From an uncultured Polyangiaceae bacterium (lineage in GTDB: Bacteria > Myxococcota_A > Polyangia > Polyangiales > Houyiibacteriaceae): 9,012 bases of DNA. The stretch spans positions 1 through 9,012 of the forward strand of contig CAMYMX010000102.1 of NCBI GenBank assembly GCA_947259605.1. The letters run 5' to 3'. Numbering within the stretch: position 1 is the stretch's first letter; every line of letters starts with the position of its first letter. Below the pieces are notes generated by a model, which did no database searches, was not told the origin of the DNA, and worked only from the letters and a program-made list of their open reading frames with translations. The position numbers and the translations under genes were made by a program. This document shows positions 1-6,611 of this stretch, piece by piece.

Positions 1-235
1 CCAGGTCACCGCTGACCGCGCCGAGCTTGAGGCGCCCCGCCGCCGCCTTGGAGGTCGCCTCCAGAACGGCGGTCTTTCCGGCTCCAGGCGAGCCCATCAG
101 GTTGATCGCCAAGACCCCTAAACCTTCGAAATGAATACGATTATGCCCTGCCTGGGCGTCGTTGTCGGAGAGGATTCGCTCCTGCACCTCGATCGGTACG
201 ATTTCCGGGTCACCACATCCGCAGGTCTCACACAT
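1..235 (-). CDS. hypB: HypB, Ni-inserting GTPase (N-terminal part, cut by window edge)
   Basis: HypB is the cytoplasmic GTPase that works with HypA to load nickel into the hydrogenase large subunit. Only the first 78 residues are visible; the gene runs off the left edge. The protein starts MCETCGCGDPE, the N-terminal CxxCGC motif (Cys2, Cys5, Cys7) known as a high-affinity Ni site in E. coli HypB. A Walker A P-loop GSPGAGKT follows at residues 48-55. The linker between the two has only two scattered histidines, so the His-rich nickel-storage stretch of some rhizobial HypB proteins is absent. The ATG at 233-235 overlaps the hypA stop by 8 bases and has a strong GGAGG 6 bases upstream, which fixes the start. 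Identity is secure from the two motifs and from hypA next door. The downstream switch regions and C-terminus cannot be judged. Confidence 0.96.
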   Translation of the reverse strand, partial: MCETCGCGDPEIVPIEVQERILSDNDAQAGHNRIHFEGLGVLAINLMGSPGAGKTAVLEATSKAAAGRLKLGAVSGDL

Positions 236-575
236 CGGGGGCCTCCATTTCAATCCGTTCCAAGATGATCTCGTCGCCCTGCACCATCCGCGCCGGCTTT
301 CCGCAATCGGCGCAGCGCAAGATCGCACCGAGTGCAAGGCTCCGGTCGCAGGATGGACAGGCCCAAGCCGGGGCGACCGTGTCGATCGCAAGCTCGGCGC
401 CGTCACAAATCGTTTGCTCGCGGAACGTGTCGAACGCGGTCTTCAACAAGTCGACCTCCACGCCGGACAGCTCGCCGATCTTCACATGCAGGCGATGCAC
501 GCGAGTGCCGCCGTGCAAGGCAGCTTCGTGCTGCACGCGATCGATCAGAGAAGCGACGATGGAATACTCGTGCAC
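228..575 (-). CDS. hypA: HypA, nickel metallochaperone
   Basis: HypA is a small cytoplasmic metallochaperone that binds nickel and, with HypB, passes it to the hydrogenase large-subunit precursor. The product is 115 residues, the normal length for the family. It begins MHEYS, so the conserved His2-Glu3 nickel-binding N-terminus is intact. The structural zinc site is two CxxC motifs, Cys73/Cys76 and Cys88/Cys91, 11 residues apart. The start codon is GTG at 573-575, not ATG; it is chosen because it puts His2 in the right place. The upstream ribosome site is weak (purines but no clear AGGAG), which suggests coupling to the crotonase-like gene that stops 3 bases earlier. It overlaps hypB by 8 bases. 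A HybF-type paralogue would look much the same, but the location in the full hyp cluster favours HypA. Confidence 0.97.
   Translation of the reverse strand: MHEYSIVASLIDRVQHEAALHGGTRVHRLHVKIGELSGVEVDLLKTAFDTFREQTICDGAELAIDTVAPAWACPSCDRSLALGAILRCADCGKPARMVQGDEIILERIEMEAPDV
242..246 (-). promoter_or_regulatory. Ribosome binding site of hypB
   Basis: On the minus strand GGAGG lies 6 bases before the hypB ATG. It sits inside the last codons of hypA, so hypB has its own strong ribosome site in addition to coupling through the 8-base overlap. It supports the start that places Cys2 right after Met1. Confidence 0.75.
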
Positions 576-578
576 GCG

Positions 579-1421
579 CTACTCGCTTTCGAACTCCGGT
601 GAGCGTTTGTCGAAGAAGGCCGCGAGACCCGCTGCGAAGTTGGGACCGTCGGCGATCCGCGCGAGCTCCGTGAGCTCGGCGTCGAGGTGAACGTCGAGAC
701 GATCCATGCCGGCAGCCTGGTTGAGGAGGCCCTTCGCTACGCCTAGCGCAGCCGTCGGAGACTCCGCGAGCTGGGCGGCGATTCGGGCTGCTTCCGAATC
801 AAGCGAACCATTGGAAACTACTCGGTTAATTAGGCCCCATTCGAGCGCTTCGTGCGCGCTCAAACGCGGGTTCAGGAGCACGAGCTCGAGCGCCTTCCGA
901 AGCCCGACCAAGCGAGGCAAGAAGAAGGTCGAGCTCTCCGCGCCGGTGAGACCTGTCTTGAGGTAGGCCCACTCGAACCAGGCGCGCTCGGAGGCGATCA
1001 CCAGGTCGCAGCTCATCGCAATTCCGAAACCGCCGGCAGCTGCAGGGCCATCGACCGCGGCGATGAACGGTTTCGGCGCGCGCCGGATCTCCGAGATCGT
1101 GCTGTGGATGTACTCGAGGATCTGTTTGAAAATCTCTCCGTAGCCTTCGTCTGGTTTGCGGGTCTCCGGCTGCAGGTATCCGAGGTCTTCGCGGTCGCCG
1201 CCGTCGCGGATGTACTTCAAATCGGCGCCACTGCAGAACACGCCGCCCTCGCCTCGAATCACGACCGCGCGGACGTCGCGATCGCGCGCGAGCTGCAGGC
1301 CCGCCCTTCGGAAATCCTGAGCGGTCTCCACATCGAGGGAGTTCAGGCGCTCACGGCGTGCGATCGTCAGAAAGCCAACCGCCCCTTCCCGCTCCAGCCG
1401 AATGTGCTTCATGTCGCCCAT
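579..1421 (-). CDS. Crotonase-fold protein (enoyl-CoA hydratase/isomerase family) inside the hyp cluster
   Basis: This 280-residue single-domain crotonase-superfamily protein is usually annotated enoyl-CoA hydratase. Seen: the two oxyanion-hole loops, FCSGADL near residues 62-68 and AAAGGFGIAMSCD near 127-139, then TGLTGAESSTFFLPRLVG at 156-173. Aligned by eye to rat crotonase, the catalytic Glu144 position is Gly133 and the Glu164 position is Tyr153, so ordinary hydration of an enoyl-CoA is unlikely. Glu162 lies in the GLTGAES loop. The gene has 3-base gaps to hypE before it and hypA after it, so it belongs to the hydrogenase transcription unit. Known: HypX, which makes the active-site CO, ends in a crotonase domain whose key residues are a Tyr and a Glu ten residues apart; here the spacing is nine. 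Inferred: a role in making CO or another acyl-CoA-derived step in maturation. It has no N-terminal formyl-THF domain, so it is not a whole HypX. The alternative is an unrelated acyl-CoA isomerase or hydrolase. The start is ATG at 1421 or the in-frame ATG at 1412. Confidence 0.9.
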   Translation of the reverse strand: MGDMKHIRLEREGAVGFLTIARRERLNSLDVETAQDFRRAGLQLARDRDVRAVVIRGEGGVFCSGADLKYIRDGGDREDLGYLQPETRKPDEGYGEIFKQILEYIHSTISEIRRAPKPFIAAVDGPAAAGGFGIAMSCDLVIASERAWFEWAYLKTGLTGAESSTFFLPRLVGLRKALELVLLNPRLSAHEALEWGLINRVVSNGSLDSEAARIAAQLAESPTAALGVAKGLLNQAAGMDRLDVHLDAELTELARIADGPNFAAGLAAFFDKRSPEFESE

Positions 1422-1424
1422 GGC

Positions 1425-2462
1425 TCAGCAGATCCTCGGGAGGAGCTCGCCCTCGGCTTCCGCCAACAAACGGCTTCCAAATCCGGTGTCGAGAATCACG
1501 AATCCCGGCCGATCGGCCACGCATTCACCCACAATTGCAGCGTTCCGCCCCAGCGGGTGCGAGCGGACGGCATCGAGCACCCCTGCTGCGACCTCGGGCC
1601 GCAGACCAAAGACCGCCTTCCCTTCATTCGCGGAGACGAGGGGGTCGATGCCGAGCAGCTCGCCCACGGCGCGGACCTCGTCCCGCAGCGGCACGGACGT
1701 CTCGTCGATGATGATTCCGACGCCGCTCTTCTCCCCCATCTCGTGGAGCGCGCTCGACAGCCCACCGCGTGTCGGGTCCTTGAGAGCAACGACGCCCTCC
1801 CCACCAACGTCCAACGCTCGGCGGACCAGCGTGTGTATCGGCGCGACGTCAGACTCTAGCGTCGTCTCCAATGCAAGCTCGTTGCGCGTCGCCATGATCG
1901 CAAGCCCGTGATCCCCCATCGTTCCGGTGACCAAAATCTTGTCACCGGGCTGCAAGCCACAATCGGAAACCAAACGCGACGTCAGCGCTACGCCTGTCGT
2001 GTTCAGCACCAGACCATCGAGCTCACCGTGGCCCATCACCTTGGTGTCCCCAGTCACGATCGTGGTTCCGGCCTCTTCACAGGTTGCGCGGATCGACGCC
2101 CAGATCCGCATCAGATCATCTCTCGGGAAGCCGTCTTCGATGATGGCCGCGCAGGTCAAAGCCAGGGGTTCGGTTGCTCCCATCATCGCGAGATCATTGA
2201 CGGTTCCAGAAATCGCCAGGCGTCCGATGTCGCCGCCAGGAAACTCGATGGGCTGCACGACGTGCGAGTCGGTCGCGATCACGAGGTACTGGTCGCCGAT
2301 GCGAATCGCCGCCCCGTCGTCCATGGCCCCGAGGCCGATGCCGTCTTCAACCTCGCCGAGGCCCTTTGCAAACACCTGCTCGATCAGCGCGCGCATCGCG
2401 CCACCGCCGGTTCCGTACTTCAGCGTGATGCGTTCGTCGATGAAGCGGGCGTTGCGCGTCAT
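1425..2462 (-). CDS. hypE: HypE, carbamoyl dehydratase (cyanide ligand synthesis)
   Basis: HypE receives a carbamoyl group from HypF on its C-terminal cysteine, dehydrates it with ATP to a thiocyanate, and passes cyanide to iron on HypC-HypD. The product is 345 residues of the PurM/ThiL-like ATPase fold. Seen: glycine-rich YGTGGGAM at 16-23, the MDDGAAI region at 47-53, TVNDLAMMGA at 87-96, VTGDTKV at 136-142, KDPTRGGL at 228-235, and the intact C-terminal PRIC whose Cys345 is the carbamoyl acceptor. The start is the ATG at 2460-2462, which overlaps the hypD stop as ATGA and has GAGG a few bases upstream. A longer reading frame upstream (to 2576) lies inside hypD and adds sequence unlike HypE, so it is rejected. 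The crotonase-like gene follows after 3 bases. Length and motifs are normal. Confidence 0.98.
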   Translation of the reverse strand: MTRNARFIDERITLKYGTGGGAMRALIEQVFAKGLGEVEDGIGLGAMDDGAAIRIGDQYLVIATDSHVVQPIEFPGGDIGRLAISGTVNDLAMMGATEPLALTCAAIIEDGFPRDDLMRIWASIRATCEEAGTTIVTGDTKVMGHGELDGLVLNTTGVALTSRLVSDCGLQPGDKILVTGTMGDHGLAIMATRNELALETTLESDVAPIHTLVRRALDVGGEGVVALKDPTRGGLSSALHEMGEKSGVGIIIDETSVPLRDEVRAVGELLGIDPLVSANEGKAVFGLRPEVAAGVLDAVRSHPLGRNAAIVGECVADRPGFVILDTGFGSRLLAEAEGELLPRIC

Positions 2463-3607
2463 GCAGCCCCTCGCTTGATCGAACGGAGATCGGGTCGACC
2501 GCCGTACTGGTGCCAGATCTTGCATGTGCCCTCTGCGCTCACCATGCAGGCACCGACCGGGGTGTCGGGCGTGCATTCTTTCCCGAAGAGCGGACAGTCA
2601 GACGGCGATGCGATCCCCGCCATGATGTCACCGCACTGGCACTGCTGAACCAGCTTCGGCGGTGCATAACTCCAGAGCGCCGACGCGTCGATGGTGAAGC
2701 GCTTCCTGGTGTCGTACTTCGCGAACTCATCTCGGAGGCGAAGGTTCCCGTTCGGGACATGGGCGATGCCCCGCCAGCGACCTCCAGTCGCCCGGAACAC
2801 CCTCCACAAGAGCTTCTGTGCGTGAACGTTCCCTTCGCGCGTTACGCAGCGTGGAAAGGCGTTTTCCACCCTCGGCCGGCCGCTGTTGATGACCTCCATG
2901 AGCTTGACCAGGCCTGCCATGACGTCGAGTGGCTCGAAGCCTGCGATCACCACGGGCAGGCCATGGCGTTCTACGAACTTCTCGAACACGGCCGAGCCGG
3001 TAATCGTCGCGGCGTGCCCAGCTGCGAGGAAGCCTTCTATTTTGGTCTCTGGCATTTCGGCGACAATCTCCATCACCGGCGGAATGTACTTGTGCGCCGA
3101 GAGCACCGAAAAGTTCTCGGGCGGATCGTCGACCAACACGGCCGCCGTGGCAACAGCCGTCGTTTCAAACCCCGAGGCAAAAAAGACGATCTCTTCGTCG
3201 TGTTCCCGCGCGAGCTCGACGGCCTGCGTCACGCTGTACACCACGTCCACGTTCGCGCCCTCGGCTTTGGCGTCGGCAAGCGACTGCGAAGTGCCAGGCA
3301 CCCGCAGCATGTCGCCGTACGAAGCGATTCGAACACCCTGTTTCGCGAGCGCGACGGCTTCGTCGACCTCGGGCACATCCGTCACGCAGACCGGGCAGCC
3401 AGGACCCATAATCACCTGCAAATCCGGGGGAAATGCCGCTCGCAGCCCAAACTTTGCGATCGCCTGCTCGTGGCTTCCGCACACGTGCATCACCGACACC
3501 GGTGCGTGGTCGGCTTGGTGCACTAGGCGATCGAGCGCCTCTCGAAGGCCTCGCGCGCGCTCCGGGTCGCGAAATTTTAACTGAGCCAACGGGTCACTGA
3601 GATTCAT
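2459..3607 (-). CDS. hypD: HypD, Fe-S scaffold for the Fe(CN)2CO group
   Basis: HypD forms the scaffold complex with HypC on which the iron atom receives two cyanides and one carbonyl; it carries a [4Fe-4S] cluster and redox-active cysteines. The product is 382 residues, normal for the family. Seen: CGSHE with Cys43 at 43-47 (iron-binding region), GPGCPVC at 68-74 with Cys71 and Cys74 (redox pair), AHKYIPPVME at 171-180, GFEPLDVM at 223-230, and a cysteine-rich C-terminus (Cys323, 325, 338, 345, 354, 362) that includes the cluster ligands. The start is ATG at 3605-3607, which overlaps hypC by 14 bases with a modest AAGAGA upstream; an in-frame extension to 3667 lies within hypC and is not HypD-like. 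It ends in an ATGA overlap with hypE. The adjacency hypC-hypD-hypE is the classic order. Confidence 0.98.
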   Translation of the reverse strand: MNLSDPLAQLKFRDPERARGLREALDRLVHQADHAPVSVMHVCGSHEQAIAKFGLRAAFPPDLQVIMGPGCPVCVTDVPEVDEAVALAKQGVRIASYGDMLRVPGTSQSLADAKAEGANVDVVYSVTQAVELAREHDEEIVFFASGFETTAVATAAVLVDDPPENFSVLSAHKYIPPVMEIVAEMPETKIEGFLAAGHAATITGSAVFEKFVERHGLPVVIAGFEPLDVMAGLVKLMEVINSGRPRVENAFPRCVTREGNVHAQKLLWRVFRATGGRWRGIAHVPNGNLRLRDEFAKYDTRKRFTIDASALWSYAPPKLVQQCQCGDIMAGIASPSDCPLFGKECTPDTPVGACMVSAEGTCKIWHQYGGRPDLRSIKRGAA

Positions 3608-3917
3608 TGGTTGTTCTCTTGGAGCGATCCGTTGCATCGGGCGCTGCGGCGATCTCGGCGCGCACATCGGCCGCCATCAGATCCTGCTCGTCGGCAAGAC
3701 GTAGAAGCTCGTCGTACAAGGCCAAGGTCTCGGCGGCCTCTTCCGGTGGAATCCGCCGAATCGCAAAGCCGACGTGATTCAAAATGAAGTCGCCTGGATC
3801 CACCGGCGCATCACAAACCTCGAGGCGCACCTGTTTCTTCACGCCCCAGAAATCGACGGTTGCGATCTGGTTCTCGCGGTCGACTTCGACCACCTTGCCG
3901 GGCACACCTAAGCACAT
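3594..3917 (-). CDS. hypC: HypC, hydrogenase maturation chaperone
   Basis: HypC binds the iron centre with HypD and then escorts it to the large-subunit precursor. The product is 107 residues. The diagnostic N-terminus MCLGVPGKV is intact, with the essential Cys2, and the conserved His is at residue 48 in FILNHVGFAI. The core is finished by about residue 75. The remaining charged, Ala/Glu-rich tail (to SKRTTNESQ) makes the protein longer than typical HypC of about 75-90 residues. The ATG at 3915-3917 is preceded by a strong AAGGAG with a 7-base spacer. hypF ends 19 bases upstream, the widest gap in the window. The hypD start lies inside the last codons. A HupF/HybG paralogue is possible because the families overlap, but it is the only such gene here and sits next to hypD. 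Confidence 0.97.
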   Translation of the reverse strand: MCLGVPGKVVEVDRENQIATVDFWGVKKQVRLEVCDAPVDPGDFILNHVGFAIRRIPPEEAAETLALYDELLRLADEQDLMAADVRAEIAAAPDATDRSKRTTNESQ

Positions 3918-3924
3918 GGAAAAG

Positions 3925-3930
3925 CTCCTT
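3925..3930 (-). promoter_or_regulatory. Ribosome binding site of hypC
   Basis: AAGGAG lies 7 bases before the hypC ATG, in the 19-base gap after hypF. It is the best match to the consensus in the window, at the only junction where translation is clearly re-initiated without overlap. Confidence 0.8.
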
Positions 3931-3936
3931 GGGGCA

Positions 3937-6213
3937 TCAACCTTTGTCTCCCAGAATGGCGTCCGCGATCAAGGCCTGACCGAGGGCGATTCCGCCGTCG
4001 CCTGGCGGAACTTCGCCATGCCGTAAAAGCCTGTTTTTATTGGATATTTTTGCCTCGATTTCGCCGGCTAACCAGGCGTTTTGAAAAACACCGCCCGTCA
4101 ACGCTACTGGCAGGTCGCCGCGCTCTGCCCAAAGTGCCTCCAGCAGCTCTACCGTGACCGCCACGAGCGCGTTGTGGAAACGAGCCGAAACGTCCCCGGC
4201 GTGCACTGCCCCCCCGAGGTCGTCGACAGCTGCGCGCACCGCCGGCCGAAGGTCTACCTCCCAAGGAGTGCGCATACGGTCGATCTCGAAGGGGTACGCG
4301 TTCGACACAGACTCGTTTGCGACCTGGTCCCATGCGATTGCCACCTGGCCTTCGTAGGTAGACCGAGCTCGGCCTAGTGCCAGCGCGCCAAAGCCGTCGA
4401 AGAAACGCCCGACGCCTCGCGCTTGCGGCGCGTTGAGCCCACGTTCGATCATCTGCTTGACCAGCCGAATGGAACTAGGCCTCACGTCACCCAATAGCGA
4501 AATGGAATCGCTTGGCGGCGCGCCGTCGTAGGCGTCGTGCAAGAGCGCGTAGCCAATTCTCCAAACCTCGCGCATCGCAAGATCGCCTCCGGCCAAGCGG
4601 AGCGGTCGAAAGGTCGCCAAGCGTTCGTATCGTTCTGCAAAACAAAGCAGAAACTCTCCGCCCCAGGACGTTCCATCCTCGCCAAAACCGGTGCCATCGT
4701 ACGCGACGCCGAGCACGGGGCCCTGAATTCCATGCTCCGCCATGAGGCTCGCCACGTGTGCGTGGTGATGCTGAACGCCGACCAGGGTGACATCGTCGCG
4801 CGTCTTCGCGTACCGCGTCGACAAGTACCCGGGGTGTAAATCATGTGCAACGACATCTGGACGAACTTCGAGAATCGTTTGCATCCGTTCAATGGCTTCT
4901 TCAAAAAAATCTAGCGCAGCGACCGTTTCGAGATCTCCAATGTGCGGACCAAAATAGGCGGTGTCGCCCATCGCAATGCAGAACGTGTTCTTCAAATGCG
5001 CACCGCAAGCGAGGACGGGACGCGCCACCGGGCGAGACAAATAGAACGGCCTCGGTACGAAGCCGCGCGACCGGCGCATGATGGTCGGTGTTCCGGCGAT
5101 CACGCGGCTGACCGAGTCGTCGCAGCGCATCGCGATCTCACGATTGTGGAGCAAGATCGCATCCGCGATCCCCTCGAGACGCTGACGCGCTTCGCGGTTC
5201 TCGTAGCAAATCGGCTCGTCGGATACGTTGGCGGAGGTCATGACGAGAGGTCGCTGCACCGCATCGAGAAGCAGGTGGTGGAGCGGCGTATACGGCAAGA
5301 ACAGGCCCAAAAGCGCGGTGTCGGGGCTGACTTCGAGCGCGAGGCCTGCGTCTTGGCGCCCGCGCAGAAGGACCACCGGACGCTCGGCCGCGGTCAGAAG
5401 CGCCTCTTCATCCGCACTGATCTCTGCAAGTGCGTGTGCGGCATCGAGGCTCGCGACCATAACGGCAAACGGCTTCTCGTCGCGGTGTTTGCGCTCCCGC
5501 AGTCGACGAACAGCTGCGCCATCGCTCGCATCACAAGCGAGATGAAAACCCCCCAAGCCTTTGACCGCAACCACTGCGCCGCGCGACAAGAGCGCGGCTG
5601 CTTCTGCGAGGGCATTGACCTCGGACGGCGCTTGGCCATCGAGTCGATCCAAGCTGAGCGCTGGACCGCATTCCGGACATGCATTGGGCTGTGCGTGAAA
5701 GCGTCGGTCTCCGACGTCGTCGTACTCCGCTTGGCACGCCGCGCACATGGTGAACCCGGACATCGTCGTGGCCGCGCGATCGTACGGAATGCCCGTCGCG
5801 ATCGTGAAGCGAGGCCCGCACGCCGTGCAGTTGGTGAAGGCATATCCGAATCGCCGGTCGTGACGATCCAACAGCTCTTTTCTGCAGTCCTCACAGGTCG
5901 CGAGGTCGGGCGGAATCGACAGCGCCCTGTGGCCGGTCGCACCGCTCGGTTCGATCACGAAGGCATCGAGGTCCTCGTCCGGAATCGTCGTCTCACAGAG
6001 CTCCACGATATGCGCTGCAGGCAAGGTATCTCTTTGTAATTCCTTCGTAAAACGGTCGAGGATTGCCTGGCTTCCGAAGGCCTCAATCGTCACGCCACGA
6101 GGGTCGTTGCGCACTCTTCCAACGACGCCCACGCGACTTGCCAGCCGGTAAACCCAGGGCCGAAAGCCGACCCCTTGTACGGTCCCTCGGATTTGGATGC
6201 GATGCCCAGCCAT
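3937..6213 (-). CDS. hypF: HypF, carbamoyltransferase
   Basis: HypF uses carbamoyl phosphate and ATP to make carbamoyl-adenylate and transfers the carbamoyl group to the C-terminal cysteine of HypE, the first step of cyanide-ligand synthesis. The product is 758 residues, full length for the family. Domains in order: acylphosphatase at about 5-95, with VQGVGFRP at 12-19 (catalytic Arg18 and Asn36); two zinc-finger-like repeats with Cys107/110 and 129/132, then Cys157/160 and 179/182; a YrdC/Sua5-like domain at about 200-385, with KGLGGFHL at 218-225; and a Kae1-like domain from about 395, with the metal-binding HHHAH at 482-486, DGTGFGEDG near 506-514 and GGVFQN at 707-712. The start is ATG at 6211-6213, which shares one base with the stop of the cytochrome c gene (TGATG); an in-frame extension to 6261 lies within that gene. 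No catalytic residue looks missing. The last part (around 4015-4085) is locally AT-rich but stays in frame. Confidence 0.98.
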   Translation of the reverse strand: MAGHRIQIRGTVQGVGFRPWVYRLASRVGVVGRVRNDPRGVTIEAFGSQAILDRFTKELQRDTLPAAHIVELCETTIPDEDLDAFVIEPSGATGHRALSIPPDLATCEDCRKELLDRHDRRFGYAFTNCTACGPRFTIATGIPYDRAATTMSGFTMCAACQAEYDDVGDRRFHAQPNACPECGPALSLDRLDGQAPSEVNALAEAAALLSRGAVVAVKGLGGFHLACDASDGAAVRRLRERKHRDEKPFAVMVASLDAAHALAEISADEEALLTAAERPVVLLRGRQDAGLALEVSPDTALLGLFLPYTPLHHLLLDAVQRPLVMTSANVSDEPICYENREARQRLEGIADAILLHNREIAMRCDDSVSRVIAGTPTIMRRSRGFVPRPFYLSRPVARPVLACGAHLKNTFCIAMGDTAYFGPHIGDLETVAALDFFEEAIERMQTILEVRPDVVAHDLHPGYLSTRYAKTRDDVTLVGVQHHHAHVASLMAEHGIQGPVLGVAYDGTGFGEDGTSWGGEFLLCFAERYERLATFRPLRLAGGDLAMREVWRIGYALLHDAYDGAPPSDSISLLGDVRPSSIRLVKQMIERGLNAPQARGVGRFFDGFGALALGRARSTYEGQVAIAWDQVANESVSNAYPFEIDRMRTPWEVDLRPAVRAAVDDLGGAVHAGDVSARFHNALVAVTVELLEALWAERGDLPVALTGGVFQNAWLAGEIEAKISNKNRLLRHGEVPPGDGGIALGQALIADAILGDKG

Positions 6214-6611
6214 CACGGTCCGTCCCCGGCGACGCTGAGAACATACGCGGTGAGGTCCCACTTCTGTCCCTCGCTCAGCGTCGGCCAGGCCGGCATTGAA
6301 GTACCGCGCATACCTTCACTCAAGACTTCGAACACGGCAATCGCGCTGGTGTTCGAGCGCCAGTCGCTGCTGCCGAAATTCACAGCTTTTCCGGACAGTC
6401 CCTTGCTCCGCACTCCGTGACCGTCCGCCCGTTCGCCATGGCACAGCGCGCACTTCTCTTTGAACAGAGTCCTTCCGCGTGCACGCGCTTCGTCGGACGA
6501 AAGTTGGGCGACGGGGATCTCGATTTTGTCGTAGTCGATGGCGGACGGGTCGACTTTGGCGCTACACCCCAAGAGTGCGAGCGACGTGAGCAGTGCTCCC
6601 ATGGCCTTCAT
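6213..6611 (-). CDS. Monoheme c-type cytochrome, predicted lipoprotein
   Basis: This 132-residue class I-like cytochrome c is probably anchored outside the cytoplasmic membrane by a lipid. Seen: a short hydrophobic signal with lipobox LLGC (Cys16), a linker of about 25 residues, one heme-binding CALCH (Cys54, Cys57, His58), and GTSMPAW with Met106 as the likely sixth ligand. The residue after Cys16 is Ser, not Asp, so in enterobacteria the outer membrane would be expected; that rule may not hold here. The ATG at 6609-6611 has GGAGAG 5 bases upstream. It overlaps the protease gene by 50 bases and hypF by one base, so it belongs to the operon. Inferred role: taking electrons from the hydrogenase or its cytochrome b towards a terminal oxidase or other periplasmic acceptor. 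I cannot assign a specific named family. A sulfide or photosynthetic c6-like carrier recruited into the operon is also possible. Confidence 0.92.
   Translation of the reverse strand: MKAMGALLTSLALLGCSAKVDPSAIDYDKIEIPVAQLSSDEARARGRTLFKEKCALCHGERADGHGVRSKGLSGKAVNFGSSDWRSNTSAIAVFEVLSEGMRGTSMPAWPTLSEGQKWDLTAYVLSVAGDGP

Noticed and set aside
579..1421. Calling the crotonase-like gene hypX outright
   Set aside because: The protein is a single 280-residue domain without the N-terminal formyl-THF-binding domain that defines HypX, so only a functional analogy can be proposed.
852..1859. Long plus-strand open frame of 335 codons opposite the crotonase-like gene and hypE
   Set aside because: It lies antisense to two clearly recognised genes, its product resembles no family I know, and long antisense frames are common in GC-rich genes with third-position GC bias.
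2463..2576. N-terminal extension of HypE by 38 codons
   Set aside because: The extra codons overlap hypD in another frame, while the ATGA start with a GAGG site at 2462 gives the normal HypE N-terminus.
2510..3526. Long plus-strand open frame of 338 codons opposite hypD
   Set aside because: It is antisense to the motif-complete hypD and its product is rich in Arg, His and Val as expected of a shadow frame; no start context or domain supports it.
4015..4085. AT-rich patch near the 3' end of hypF as an internal promoter for hypC
   Set aside because: No convincing pair of -35 and -10 boxes with proper spacing is visible, and the patch reads through as normal HypF C-terminal sequence; 5'-end mapping would be needed to claim a promoter.
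4942..6039. Long plus-strand open frame of 365 codons opposite hypF
   Set aside because: It is fully contained in hypF on the other strand, with no recognisable domain, and its composition is typical of antisense translation.
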